From the NCBI GenBank assembly GCA_001596155.1, contig CP014771.1, positions 1,736,001 through 1,800,000 on the forward strand: 64,000 nt of DNA, in the 5' to 3' direction. This DNA is from Hymenobacter psoromatis (GTDB lineage: Bacteria; Bacteroidota; Bacteroidia; Cytophagales; Hymenobacteraceae). Under the pieces are notes generated by a model. That model was not told where the DNA came from, ran no database searches, and was given only the letters and a program-made list of their open reading frames with translations. The position numbers and the translations under genes were made by a program. Of this stretch, positions 16,710-24,057 are shown piece by piece. Within the stretch, counting starts at the first letter, position 1. Every line of letters starts with the position of its first letter.

Positions 16710-17312
16710 ATGATAATTCGTTCGATTGCATTATCAGTTCTATCGATAGCTGTAGGCGTGGCACCGCGCACGAAATATCACGTTCAGTCAGTATCTACTA
16801 CCAATTTGAGTATAGTCGCCCGATGCACAGGGTCAGCTAACTGCCGAGCTTGCTCTACATGCGAGCATTGTGCTCACTGTGCAGGAGGTGGTGGAAGCTG
16901 CGGAGTTTGCTCTAGTTCTGAAAGTAACTACAGCCTACCTACCTACACTGCTCTTGTGCGTTCGCGCCGTAACGCCTATTCCTCATCTGTATCCACACCA
17001 AAATACAACTCTTCACCGCCACCCACATCTAAATACAATTTTTCGCTACCGCATATACCAAAACATAATTTACCGCCGACCTATACAGGTGCAGCAATTA
17101 CAAATAGCAACCAAATTAATGTTCATAATGGCCCTGGCTTAAATTATCGGGTTATTGCAAATATCTCCTCTTCGGAATTGGTTACTATTACTAATAAATC
17201 AGGGCTTTGGACAAAAATAATATTTAGTAAATTTATCTTTATTAATGACCATAATTTTTATAATCAAAATGTAATGGGCTGGGTAAAAAGCCAATATCTT
17301 CAGAAACTATAA
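16710..17312 (+). CDS. Secreted Cys-rich protein with C-terminal SH3 domain
   Basis: 200 residues. A weak signal (about 1-18) is followed by a compact cysteine cluster (residues 38-67) with eight Cys, including CRACSTCEHCAHC and CGVC. A low-complexity Ser/Pro/Tyr linker follows (about 75-130). A bacterial SH3 domain (about 134-200) opens NVHNGPGLNYRVIANI and closes MGWVKSQYL, the pattern of cell-wall-binding SH3b modules. The gene is AT-rich and the cluster resembles metal-binding or disulfide knots. Exact role unknown. Nothing links it to the HigBA unit upstream. Confidence 0.6.
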   Translation: MIIRSIALSVLSIAVGVAPRTKYHVQSVSTTNLSIVARCTGSANCRACSTCEHCAHCAGGGGSCGVCSSSESNYSLPTYTALVRSRRNAYSSSVSTPKYNSSPPPTSKYNFSLPHIPKHNLPPTYTGAAITNSNQINVHNGPGLNYRVIANISSSELVTITNKSGLWTKIIFSKFIFINDHNFYNQNVMGWVKSQYLQKL

Positions 17313-17324
17313 ACAGTCAAAATT

Positions 17325-17750
17325 CTATCTTATATTAAAAATCATATACATAGGAAGCACTTTTTCATCGATTGCTTTGTGAGATATTATCGTCAATGTG
17401 CCTTTATCATCGATTTCATTTTGTACACTAACTGGATTTCCATAGCCATATTTCATTATAATAAATTTCCCACCTTTATCGTATCTCATGAAGGATAAAT
17501 TCATCGTCTGGTATTGCCCTGATTTAGCATCTTGATATTTAATAACGAATGACTCGAAAGAGGCATTGTATTCGATGTTAACTAGTTTACTTACTAGTAT
17601 TGGCTCACCATTCATTTCGTGTGTACCTATATCCATAAATGATATGTACATTTGAGTGGACACGTAAGTGTTAGTAATTCCCTTCTGCGAGTAAGCAGAT
17701 TGGCAGACAATCATGAAGCAAAACACGAAAACAATCTTTAGATTTTTCAT
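17325..17750 (-). CDS. Small secreted protein of unknown function
   Basis: 141 residues with a clear signal peptide (about 1-21, ending QSAYSQ). The mature part is beta-rich without a recognised motif. It is AT-rich like its convergent neighbour at 16710, with only 12 bp between the two stops. From 17751 to 17978 I see no gene; the composition changes abruptly to very GC-rich near 17850. Confidence 0.55.
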   Translation of the reverse strand: MKNLKIVFVFCFMIVCQSAYSQKGITNTYVSTQMYISFMDIGTHEMNGEPILVSKLVNIEYNASFESFVIKYQDAKSGQYQTMNLSFMRYDKGGKFIIMKYGYGNPVSVQNEIDDKGTLTIISHKAIDEKVLPMYMIFNIR

Positions 17751-17978
17751 AGGAAAACTACACTATTTCTGTTCAATCGAGAGAATGGCCAAACCCAAAT
17801 AAGGGCGCAAGGTAACTATATTTCCTATCGCTCGTCACCCAATCATCTCTAACTGCCGCCGGGCCGGGGTGGCTCCTTGCCTCTTGCGCCCGCCTGCACA
17901 AGAAACCCAAGCCGCCCCCGGTGCCAGCGCGGCGCGGGCGGCGGGGGGCGGCGTGGGCGGGGCGCAACTCATGCCAAG

Positions 17979-18398
17979 CTACTCACGCCGCAGAAAGGTA
18001 AACGTGGTACTGGTTAGCGCCACGTCGTAGTCCCGCAAGTCCAGGTGCAGTTGGTAGAGTGCCAAGCGGGTTTCTGCTTGGTAGGGAGCCTTAATAAAAT
18101 GCTCGACCACGGCGGGCCGCACCTCCACGAAGAACTTACGCTTAATGGCAAAAATGATAGCCCAAAGCTGTTGCTTCGCGGCTTTCGGGTAGCTGCTGAA
18201 ATCGGCAGGCACGGCCGAGCCTCGCCGGTAGAGCGTGAAGTCGCTGGCGTACACCAAGTGGCCGTCGTGGGTGACGCTGCGTATCTCGTAAGCCTGAATC
18301 ACCACGTCCCAAGCGGGGTGTAGGTGGCTGATGTCGTATTCCAAGCTGCCACCGGCTTCGTCCCAATCGCAGGAGCGAATGCGGGCTTCTTCCAGCAT
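17979..18398 (-). CDS. Unknown protein, second gene of a coupled pair
   Basis: 139 residues, soluble, with no signal and no motif I recognise. It has an acidic N-terminus (SCDWDEAGGSLEYDI) and conserved-looking aromatic segments. Its ATG directly follows the TAA of a 53-codon gene (TAAATG), so translation must be coupled. A small gene in front of a slightly larger one, set among toxin-antitoxin loci, invites a toxin-antitoxin reading, but nothing in the sequence proves it. Confidence 0.5.
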   Translation of the reverse strand: MLEEARIRSCDWDEAGGSLEYDISHLHPAWDVVIQAYEIRSVTHDGHLVYASDFTLYRRGSAVPADFSSYPKAAKQQLWAIIFAIKRKFFVEVRPAVVEHFIKAPYQAETRLALYQLHLDLRDYDVALTSTTFTFLRRE

Positions 18399-18560
18399 TT
18401 AAGCGGCCCGGTGGTTGCGGCGTAATTCGGCTACCCGCTCGGCCGCATTCTGGCCGGTGAGCTTGTCCAACTCATCGTAGCGGCGGCGCAGGTGGGCCAG
18501 CGCGTTCTGGCGGCGGGCCACGGCCAGGGCAGTTTCAACGGGCGGCTGAGTGGTTTTCAT
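18399..18560 (-). CDS. 53-residue basic helical protein, first gene of a coupled pair
   Basis: Reads MKTTQPPVETALAVARRQNA then an Arg/Glu-rich helix (HLRRRYDELDKLTGQNAAER). It is mostly helical and highly charged, like a small antitoxin or an RNA/DNA-binding peptide. The stop TAA abuts the ATG of the 139-residue gene. A TACCTTTG -7 box sits 6 bp upstream of its ATG, so the transcript is probably leaderless. Confidence 0.5.
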   Translation of the reverse strand: MKTTQPPVETALAVARRQNALAHLRRRYDELDKLTGQNAAERVAELRRNHRAA

Positions 18561-18566
18561 GGTTCT

Positions 18567-18574
18567 CAAAGGTA
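18567..18574 (-). promoter_or_regulatory. -7 box for the coupled pair at 17979-18560
   Basis: CAAAGGTA on the plus strand is TACCTTTG on the minus strand, a full TAnnTTTG match ending 6 bp before the ATG at 18560. No clear -33 element is visible. Confidence 0.5.
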
Positions 18575-18807
18575 AGCAATCTGGGAAAGGTTTCCATCAC
18601 TTGTTAGCGCAGCCTCACGCAGTGAGAGGCTACCTCAAACTCCCAAGTAGCCCCCAGTGCCGACGCGGGCGGCAGCGTTGGCGGGGCGCGTATCTTCGCT
18701 CGACCGCACGGTTTTTCCACCTCACCACCCGGCTACCTATGCAACCGTGAAGCTCCTGGTACTGGAACACCAAGGGCTTCAACAAACGACTACTTATCTT
18801 TGGCCCC

Positions 18808-18930
18808 ATGACTTGGCAAGCATTCAGCAGCAGCGACGCGCAAATGCTGGGCGGTAAGCCGGTCTTGGGAGGCCCGCGGCTCAGCGGGGAGTTTCGGTTG
18901 GAGCGGCTGGCAAGGGGCGGGGCCGGTTAG
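18808..18930 (+). pseudogene. Truncated DUF433-type antitoxin remnant
   Basis: A 40-codon frame reading MTWQAFSSSDAQMLGGKPVL then GGPRLSGEFRLERLARG. This matches the N-terminal pattern of DUF433 proteins (SSDPxxLGGKPVxxGTRLxVExxLERLAxG), antitoxins of VapC-type pairs. The frame stops about half-way through the usual domain and no PIN-domain partner follows, so it looks decayed. A perfect TATCTTTG box (18795-18802) sits 5 bp upstream of the ATG, a leaderless arrangement. From 18575 to 18794 I see no other gene. Confidence 0.55.
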
Positions 18931-18989
18931 CTCGGCCCCTTATCTTTCGAGAGTTGCGGGAGCAGGTGTTTAATGCGCCTTAACAAAAG

Positions 18990-19343
18990 TTACCGCATAG
19001 TTTTTATGCCATTCACGTACAATTCTCCGTTTGCAAGCTGTTCCGCCATCATTGGTAGCAGCAGCTTGATATTGCCTTCGTAAACACCTTTGTTATTCCA
19101 AAGCTGCTGTAGTTTTTCCCGCGCCAACTCATTGATAAGCAATTCTCCTTCATCGGTCATTAGCAGCATGGCAACATCACCACGATTCTCGGTTACGACG
19201 AATAAAAACTCGTCCTTGTCCCGTATCATTCCAGCTTTCCAGTAGGCGATATGTTCTTTGAGTTCATATTCGTAAAGAGCATGGCTCATACCTCCATTTG
19301 CAGTCAACGCCTTGTGCAATCTGGCTTGAATAGCTTTTTTCAT
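18990..19343 (-). CDS. Conserved-looking hypothetical protein
   Basis: 117 residues from the ATG at 19343; a TTG eight codons upstream is less likely. The protein is soluble and mixed alpha/beta, opens KKAIQARLHKALTANGGMSH and has VVTENRGDVAMLLMTDEGELLINE, which looks like an immunity or small regulatory fold, but I do not recognise it. It lies 33 bp downstream of, and co-directional with, the Uma2 gene, so the two may be co-transcribed. Confidence 0.5.
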   Translation of the reverse strand: MKKAIQARLHKALTANGGMSHALYEYELKEHIAYWKAGMIRDKDEFLFVVTENRGDVAMLLMTDEGELLINELAREKLQQLWNNKGVYEGNIKLLLPMMAEQLANGELYVNGIKTMR

Positions 19344-19376
19344 TACGAGTAAGGTAAATTTCTTCAAGTAAGCCCC

Positions 19377-19982
19377 CTACCCCAACCGGCGCAACGGGCG
19401 CAAGTCCAGCTCGAAGCCGGGCAAAGCCGGTGCGGCGCTGAGGGCCTGGTCGAAGTGGCTGATTTCCTGCGGCTCTTGGCCGGGGCGGTAGATGGTGGCG
19501 GTTTCGGCGGTGGGGTCGAGCAGGAAACCGACTTGTACGCCGTTGGCGAGGTAGGTTTCCATTTTGCGACGCAGGGGGGCGAGGCCATCGGAGGGCGAGC
19601 GCACTTCGACTACGAAGGCGGGGCACACGGGCGGGAAGCGCAGGCGCTGGTATTCCGGGAGCGCGTCATAAATGGCTTTGGCTACCCACGAGGCATCGGG
19701 CGAGCGCACGGAGCCGTCGGGCAGGGTGAAGCCGGCGGAGGACTCGAAGGCGTAGCCTAATTGGTACTGGCGATTCCAGAGCTTTAGCTGGAAAAATACT
19801 TCGCCTGAATTATGGCTGGATTCGGAACCGGCGGGGGGCATAAAGACGATTTCGTGGTCGGCGTTGCGCTCCAGGCGCAGGGTAGGGTTGTGCTGGCAGA
19901 GGTCGAAGAACTCCTCGTCCGTGAGCCGGGTCAGCTGCGGACCATGCACTACTACCACATTATCAATATCGGCGAACGTCAT
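19377..19982 (-). CDS. Uma2 family protein (DUF820, PD-(D/E)XK nuclease fold)
   Basis: 201 residues. The family core is clear: ERNADHEIVFMPPAGSESSH, then the SPDASWV segment carrying the catalytic Asp, and CPAFVVEVRSPSD carrying the ExR pair, followed by KMETYLANGVQVGFLLDP. Uma2 proteins are PD-(D/E)XK-like predicted nucleases, abundant in Cyanobacteria and Hymenobacter, with undetermined role. A TATATTTG box on the minus strand (20021-20028) lies about 40 bp upstream. Confidence 0.85.
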   Translation of the reverse strand: MTFADIDNVVVVHGPQLTRLTDEEFFDLCQHNPTLRLERNADHEIVFMPPAGSESSHNSGEVFFQLKLWNRQYQLGYAFESSAGFTLPDGSVRSPDASWVAKAIYDALPEYQRLRFPPVCPAFVVEVRSPSDGLAPLRRKMETYLANGVQVGFLLDPTAETATIYRPGQEPQEISHFDQALSAAPALPGFELDLRPLRRLG

Positions 19983-20020
19983 AGCGGAGGGTAAGGAAGC
20001 AGGTTGGTCAACAGGTTGGT

Positions 20021-20028
20021 CAAATATA
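20021..20028 (-). promoter_or_regulatory. -7 box for the Uma2 gene
   Basis: CAAATATA reads TATATTTG on the minus strand. On the plus strand, TACCTTCG at 20048-20055 is a likely -7 box for argF, so this region holds divergent promoters. Confidence 0.45.
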
Positions 20029-20144
20029 CGGTCGGGGCGGGGCGGCTTACCTTCGCCCTTTCGCTAAGTCAACTAACGCCAGCGGCAAATAATGCTGGTT
20101 TGGCGCTTTATCTCGCGGACTCGCCGGGTCCGCGCCCCTACCCC

Positions 20145-21089
20145 ATGAAAAACTTTCTCTCCTTCGCCGATGCCGGCGACTACCAGGCGCTGCTTAACCA
20201 AGCCTTGGCAATCAAGCAGAACCCCTACGGCTACCAGCACATCGGCAAGAACAAAACCGTGGGGCTGATATTCTTTAACCCCAGCCTGCGCACCCGGCTC
20301 AGTAGCCTGAAAGCGGCCTACAACCTGGGCGCGCAAGCCTGGGTGCTGAACGCCGGGGCCGACTCGTGGACCCTGGAAATGGCCGACGGGGCCGTGATGA
20401 ACGGCTCGACGCAGGAGCACATCAAGGATGCCATCGCCGTGATGAGTGAGTATTGCGACGTGCTGGGCGTGCGCACCTTCCCGACCTTAACGGACAAAGC
20501 GGCCGACTACAACGAGGCGGTACTGACCAAAATCGTGCAGTACGCCACGGTGCCGGTTATCAGCCTGGAAAGCGCCACGCTGCACCCCCTGCAGTCGTTT
20601 GCCGACCTGATTACGGTGGCCGAAACCAAGCGCAAGCCCCGCGTGAAAGTGGTGCTGAGCTGGGCTCCGCACGTGCGCGCCCTGCCGCAGTGCGTACCCA
20701 ACTCGTTTGCCGACTGGTTTTCGGAAATTGACTGGGTGGATTTCGTCATCACCCACCCCGAAGGCTACGAGCTGGACCCGAAGTTTACGAAGGGCGCGAC
20801 CATTGAATACGACCAGCGCCAGGCTCTGGCGGGGGCCGACTACGTGCAGGCCAAAAACTGGAGCAGCTACCGCGACTACGGCCAAGTGCTCAGCACCGAC
20901 CCCGCCTGGATGCTCACGCCCGCGCACATGAATTTGACTGATAACGGCAAATTCCTGCACTGCCTGCCCGTGCGCCGCAACGTGGAAGTATCGGACGCGG
21001 TGCTGGATTCGCCCCATTCGCTCATCATTCAGGAAGCCGGCAACCGCACGTTCTCCATGCAAACCGTGCTACATGAGTTGCTGAAATAA
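20145..21089 (+). CDS. argF': N-acetylornithine (or N-succinylornithine) carbamoyltransferase
   Basis: 314 residues from the ATG at 20145. A longer frame from 20004 is possible, but the extra N-terminus is not family-like. It transfers the carbamoyl group to an N-acylated ornithine, the Bacteroidota/Xanthomonas variant of arginine synthesis. SLRTR (47-51) binds carbamoyl phosphate, HPLQ is at 147-150 and HCLP at 272-275. From what I recall of the family, residue 90 decides acyl specificity: Pro in the Bacteroides succinyl enzyme, Glu in the Xanthomonas acetyl enzyme. Here it is Gln (NGSTQEH). The gene is separated from the rest of the arg cluster by about 4.5 kb of accessory DNA and overlaps the next GNAT by 1 nt. 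Confidence 0.93.
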   Translation: MKNFLSFADAGDYQALLNQALAIKQNPYGYQHIGKNKTVGLIFFNPSLRTRLSSLKAAYNLGAQAWVLNAGADSWTLEMADGAVMNGSTQEHIKDAIAVMSEYCDVLGVRTFPTLTDKAADYNEAVLTKIVQYATVPVISLESATLHPLQSFADLITVAETKRKPRVKVVLSWAPHVRALPQCVPNSFADWFSEIDWVDFVITHPEGYELDPKFTKGATIEYDQRQALAGADYVQAKNWSSYRDYGQVLSTDPAWMLTPAHMNLTDNGKFLHCLPVRRNVEVSDAVLDSPHSLIIQEAGNRTFSMQTVLHELLK

Positions 21090-21580
21090 TGGCCAACGCT
21101 ATTACTATCCGCCCCATCGCGCCTGCCGATGCGGCGGCCCTGGCCCGCGTCATCCGCGACACGCTCGCCGAACACGGCGCGGCGCGGCCCGGCACGGCCT
21201 ACTTCGACGCTAGCACCGACCACCTGCCCGCCCTGTTTGCCGCCACGCCGCGCAGCGCTTACTTCGTGGCCGAGCAGAGCGGCGCGGTGCTGGGCGGCGG
21301 CGGCATCTTCCCTACCCCCGGCCTCCCGCCCGATACCGCGGAGCTGGTGAAGCTGTATTTATTGCCCGCCGCCCGCGGCCGGGGGGTAGGCAAGGCGCTG
21401 ATTAATAACTGCCTGGCCGCGGCCCGCGCCGCCGGCTACGCCCGCGTGTACCTCGAAACCATGCCGGAGCTAACCCAGGCCCTACCCCTCTACGAGCAGC
21501 TGGGCTTCACCTACTTACCCCAGCCGCTGGGCGACAGCGGGCACTTCGGCTGCCAGCTGTGGATGGCGCGGGCGGTATGA
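21089..21580 (+). CDS. GNAT acetyltransferase coupled to argF'
   Basis: 163 residues. The acetyl-CoA loop is LLPAARGRGVGKALI, preceded by AELVKLY and followed by YLETMPELTQALPLYEQLGF, a complete GNAT fold. Its ATG overlaps the argF' stop (TAATG), so it is translationally coupled. Context makes it an alternative candidate for acylglutamate formation or for N-acetylation of an arginine-pathway metabolite. The substrate cannot be read from the sequence. Confidence 0.8.
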   Translation: MANAITIRPIAPADAAALARVIRDTLAEHGAARPGTAYFDASTDHLPALFAATPRSAYFVAEQSGAVLGGGGIFPTPGLPPDTAELVKLYLLPAARGRGVGKALINNCLAAARAAGYARVYLETMPELTQALPLYEQLGFTYLPQPLGDSGHFGCQLWMARAV

Positions 21581-21647
21581 GGCGTACTGCTAATTACCCA
21601 AACCAGAAGTCTTCGGTAATTGGCCAGAAATTCAACCAGTTCAGCAC

Positions 21648-21848
21648 GTGAAAAGCTCGGAACTCTATCGTAAGCTAACCAGAGATGGCTGGTATAAAAT
21701 TGCGCAGACGGGCAGCCACGTCAAGCTGGCGCACACTACCAAGAAAGCTCTCACCCGCAGCGGCTACCTGGAGTTTCCGCTACACGGCAGCGCGGAAGTC
21801 GGCAAAGGACTGGCCGCGCTGCTGCTAAAACAGGCGGGGCTGAAGTAA
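21648..21848 (+). CDS. hicA: HicA-type toxin
   Basis: 66 residues from a GTG. It has the double-stranded RNA-binding-like HicA fold: SSELYRKLTRDGWYKIAQTG then SHVKLAHTTKK, where the His after the Gly-Ser is the catalytic residue, and a C-terminal FPLHGSAEVGKGLAALLLKQAGL. HicA is an mRNA-cleaving toxin. A 7-bp inverted repeat (AATTACC 21592-21598, GGTAATT 21615-21621) lies upstream and might be an operator. The partner is 125 bp downstream, an unusually large gap. Confidence 0.85.
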   Translation: MKSSELYRKLTRDGWYKIAQTGSHVKLAHTTKKALTRSGYLEFPLHGSAEVGKGLAALLLKQAGLK

Positions 21849-21973
21849 CCCCGGAATCACTGTCCACCGCAGTTGGTTTAGGTCAGGCAGGTTGTAGATT
21901 TACTACCTGCAAAAACCGAATAAGTAGCCTGCCTCGTGGCCTACCCCATCCAATTAGCCAAACCAGACTAGCG

Positions 21974-22354
21974 ATGAAAAAGTATGAGATGATTGTCGAG
22001 CGCACCCCTACGGGCTATAGTGCTTACCATGAAGGCGAAGGAGCCTACACGGTGGGCACCAGTTTCGAGGAGCTGAAAGCTAATATGGTGGAGGTACTCA
22101 ACTTGGCCCTGAGTGACACGGGCCGCACTATCACCATTGAGGACGTGAAAATCACCTATGACTTAAAATCGTTTTTCGAAGCGTATAAAGTCATTAATGC
22201 CGCCGCGCTGGCCAAGCGCCTGGGCATGACCCAAAGCCTGCTCAGCCAGTACATTGCGGGTAATAAGAAACCCAGCCCCACCCAGACGCGGCGGATTCTG
22301 GAAGGCGTGCGGGCCGTGGGGCGCGAGCTGGCGGAAATGGATTTCGCGTTTTAA
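21974..22354 (+). CDS. hicB: HicB-type antitoxin with C-terminal HTH
   Basis: 126 residues. The N-terminal half is the partly degraded RNase H-like fold of HicB (MIVERTPTGYSAYHEGEGAY then VGTSFEELKANMVEVLNLAL). The C-terminal half is a helix-turn-helix (AALAKRLGMTQSLLSQYIAG) that should bind the operator. The gap between hicA and hicB (21849-21973) contains an imperfect hairpin with 6-bp outer arms (GCAGGT/ACCTGC, about 21888-21911) and may give hicB its own promoter. Confidence 0.82.
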   Translation: MKKYEMIVERTPTGYSAYHEGEGAYTVGTSFEELKANMVEVLNLALSDTGRTITIEDVKITYDLKSFFEAYKVINAAALAKRLGMTQSLLSQYIAGNKKPSPTQTRRILEGVRAVGRELAEMDFAF

Positions 22355-22492
22355 GTTTACGCTTTCTTCACCAGACGGGCGAACGCCGCGCACACGCCAG
22401 CAACAGTTGGCTGGCTGGCCCGCTCGCGGAAGCCGGCCAGCAGCAGGCGCTGGGGAAGCTAGGGTAATTTCTAAAACATTTGATTAATTTTT

Positions 22493-23578
22493 ATGGCTCT
22501 CAAAGACCGTATACCTCTATACTCGAAGCGCCAGCTTGATGAAGCAGGACAAGTTCTGATAAGAAAATCTTCAAAATTTTCTCTCGTAGAATCTGTTTCA
22601 ATGCTCAATAATCATAGGTCTTGCCATGCATACCCATTGAATACATTTCAATCAACGCTTCGAGATAAGATACGCTCGTTAAAAATAGAATCAATTGTTT
22701 CTCAACGCCTTAAAAGAACTACATCTATTTTAGATAAGCTTGAGCGTTTTTCGCAAATGAAATTATCTAGAATGCAAGATGTTGGAGGATTACGTGTAGT
22801 ACTAACTAACTGCGACGATGTTTATCGTTTAGCTGGAAAATATAAACACCCTGGATTTCCTCACAGGTTGAAGAGCGAGAAAGACTATATCAATAATCCA
22901 AAGGATTCTGGCTATCGCTGCTACCACTTAGTTTACGAATATTCAAACTCGATTAATCGTAATTACGATGGCTTAATGTTAGAACTTCAAATTAGAACTA
23001 AACTTCAACATGCTTGGGCTACAGCCGTTGAAACTGTTGGTACTTTTCTAGACCACTCATTAAAATCAAGTCAAGGGCCGCAGGAATGGTTGGATTTTTT
23101 CTCATTAGTCAGCCATGCTTTTACTTATGTGGAGAAGACAAATGGACTGGATAAGTTTTCTGATGAGACACAAGAATCCACCTTTAAAAAGGTTAAATCT
23201 GAAGCTAGAAGATTAGGTGTAATAAATAAACTTATGGCATTTAGTCAGGTGATTAAGAATGTCACCACCGATAAACGCCAAGGTTCCATACACTTGGTAG
23301 TCCTTAACATCGCTGATGCTCAAGTTACAATTAAAACTTATTCAAAAGCAGCTATTGACCAAGCATCCGATGATTATATGCAAGAAGAAGCAACTATTAC
23401 TCCTGAGAATAAAAAGCAGGTAGTGCTTGTATCATCTGACTCTATCGAACTTTTGAAAAAAGCTTATCCAAGCTATTTTCTGGACACCCAAGAATTTCTT
23501 AGCCAGTTACAGCTTATTATAGACACTAGGTTTACGCATAGACAAATCAAACCTTTTGAAGGACATTCTGACTTTTAA
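22493..23578 (+). CDS. RelA/SpoT-domain nucleotide pyrophosphokinase, SAS-like
   Basis: 361 residues, no HD hydrolase domain. Synthetase elements look intact: RLKRTTSI (72-79), QDVGGLRVV with Asp96 as a likely metal ligand, DYINNPKDSGYRCYH (131-145) with the G-loop Tyr, and LELQIRT with Glu164, then HAWA. The roughly 150-residue C-terminal extension is unfamiliar. Such stand-alone domains are alarmone synthetases or, in toxic subfamilies, modify adenine nucleotides or tRNA. The gene is much more AT-rich than its neighbours and sits 138 bp after HicB, which points to horizontal transfer. No adjacent antitoxin is evident. Confidence 0.8.
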   Translation: MALKDRIPLYSKRQLDEAGQVLIRKSSKFSLVESVSMLNNHRSCHAYPLNTFQSTLRDKIRSLKIESIVSQRLKRTTSILDKLERFSQMKLSRMQDVGGLRVVLTNCDDVYRLAGKYKHPGFPHRLKSEKDYINNPKDSGYRCYHLVYEYSNSINRNYDGLMLELQIRTKLQHAWATAVETVGTFLDHSLKSSQGPQEWLDFFSLVSHAFTYVEKTNGLDKFSDETQESTFKKVKSEARRLGVINKLMAFSQVIKNVTTDKRQGSIHLVVLNIADAQVTIKTYSKAAIDQASDDYMQEEATITPENKKQVVLVSSDSIELLKKAYPSYFLDTQEFLSQLQLIIDTRFTHRQIKPFEGHSDF

Positions 23579-24057
23579 AACTCACATCCCTACCCCTCAC
23601 CCAACAGGCGTATGCCAATATATACGGCCTGACTATGGGTGACTAAGTACATCTAGGTAATTCTAACCTTCTGCTTGAGGTCGAGCGCGATTTTCAACCG
23701 CAAGCTTGCAAGATTCGGCCGATATTAGTCGCTATATGCGACTGTCCATTGTAATTTACCTACTCAACGTAGTCCTTCTCTGTACTACCAAGGACGCGCT
23801 ACCTAATCCGTAGCACCGTATATTACCCCCCGGTTGCCGCCTACCCAAGCGGCAATGTTTAGGCAGAAGCTGACTTTGTTAGCTTGCGCCGCCCTACCCG
23901 CGCCCTACCCCTCCCCCCACCCATCACGGATTTGCCGGTTTCCGGCACTGGCCTCGCTGTTTTCAAAAACAGCTTGGGGCCAGCGCCGCCTACTTATGTC
24001 CGGCCGGCTTGCGCCAACGCTCCCTACTTGCTCACTGCTTGCTACTTGCTTACTGAC
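23579..24057. other. Intergenic region upstream of gltB
   Basis: No gene is supported here. An open frame runs into gltB from 23884, but its first 58 codons lack the conserved GltB start and look like non-coding C-rich DNA. No clean TAnnTTTG box was found; TGACTTTG near 23872 is one mismatch away. Confidence 0.5.
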
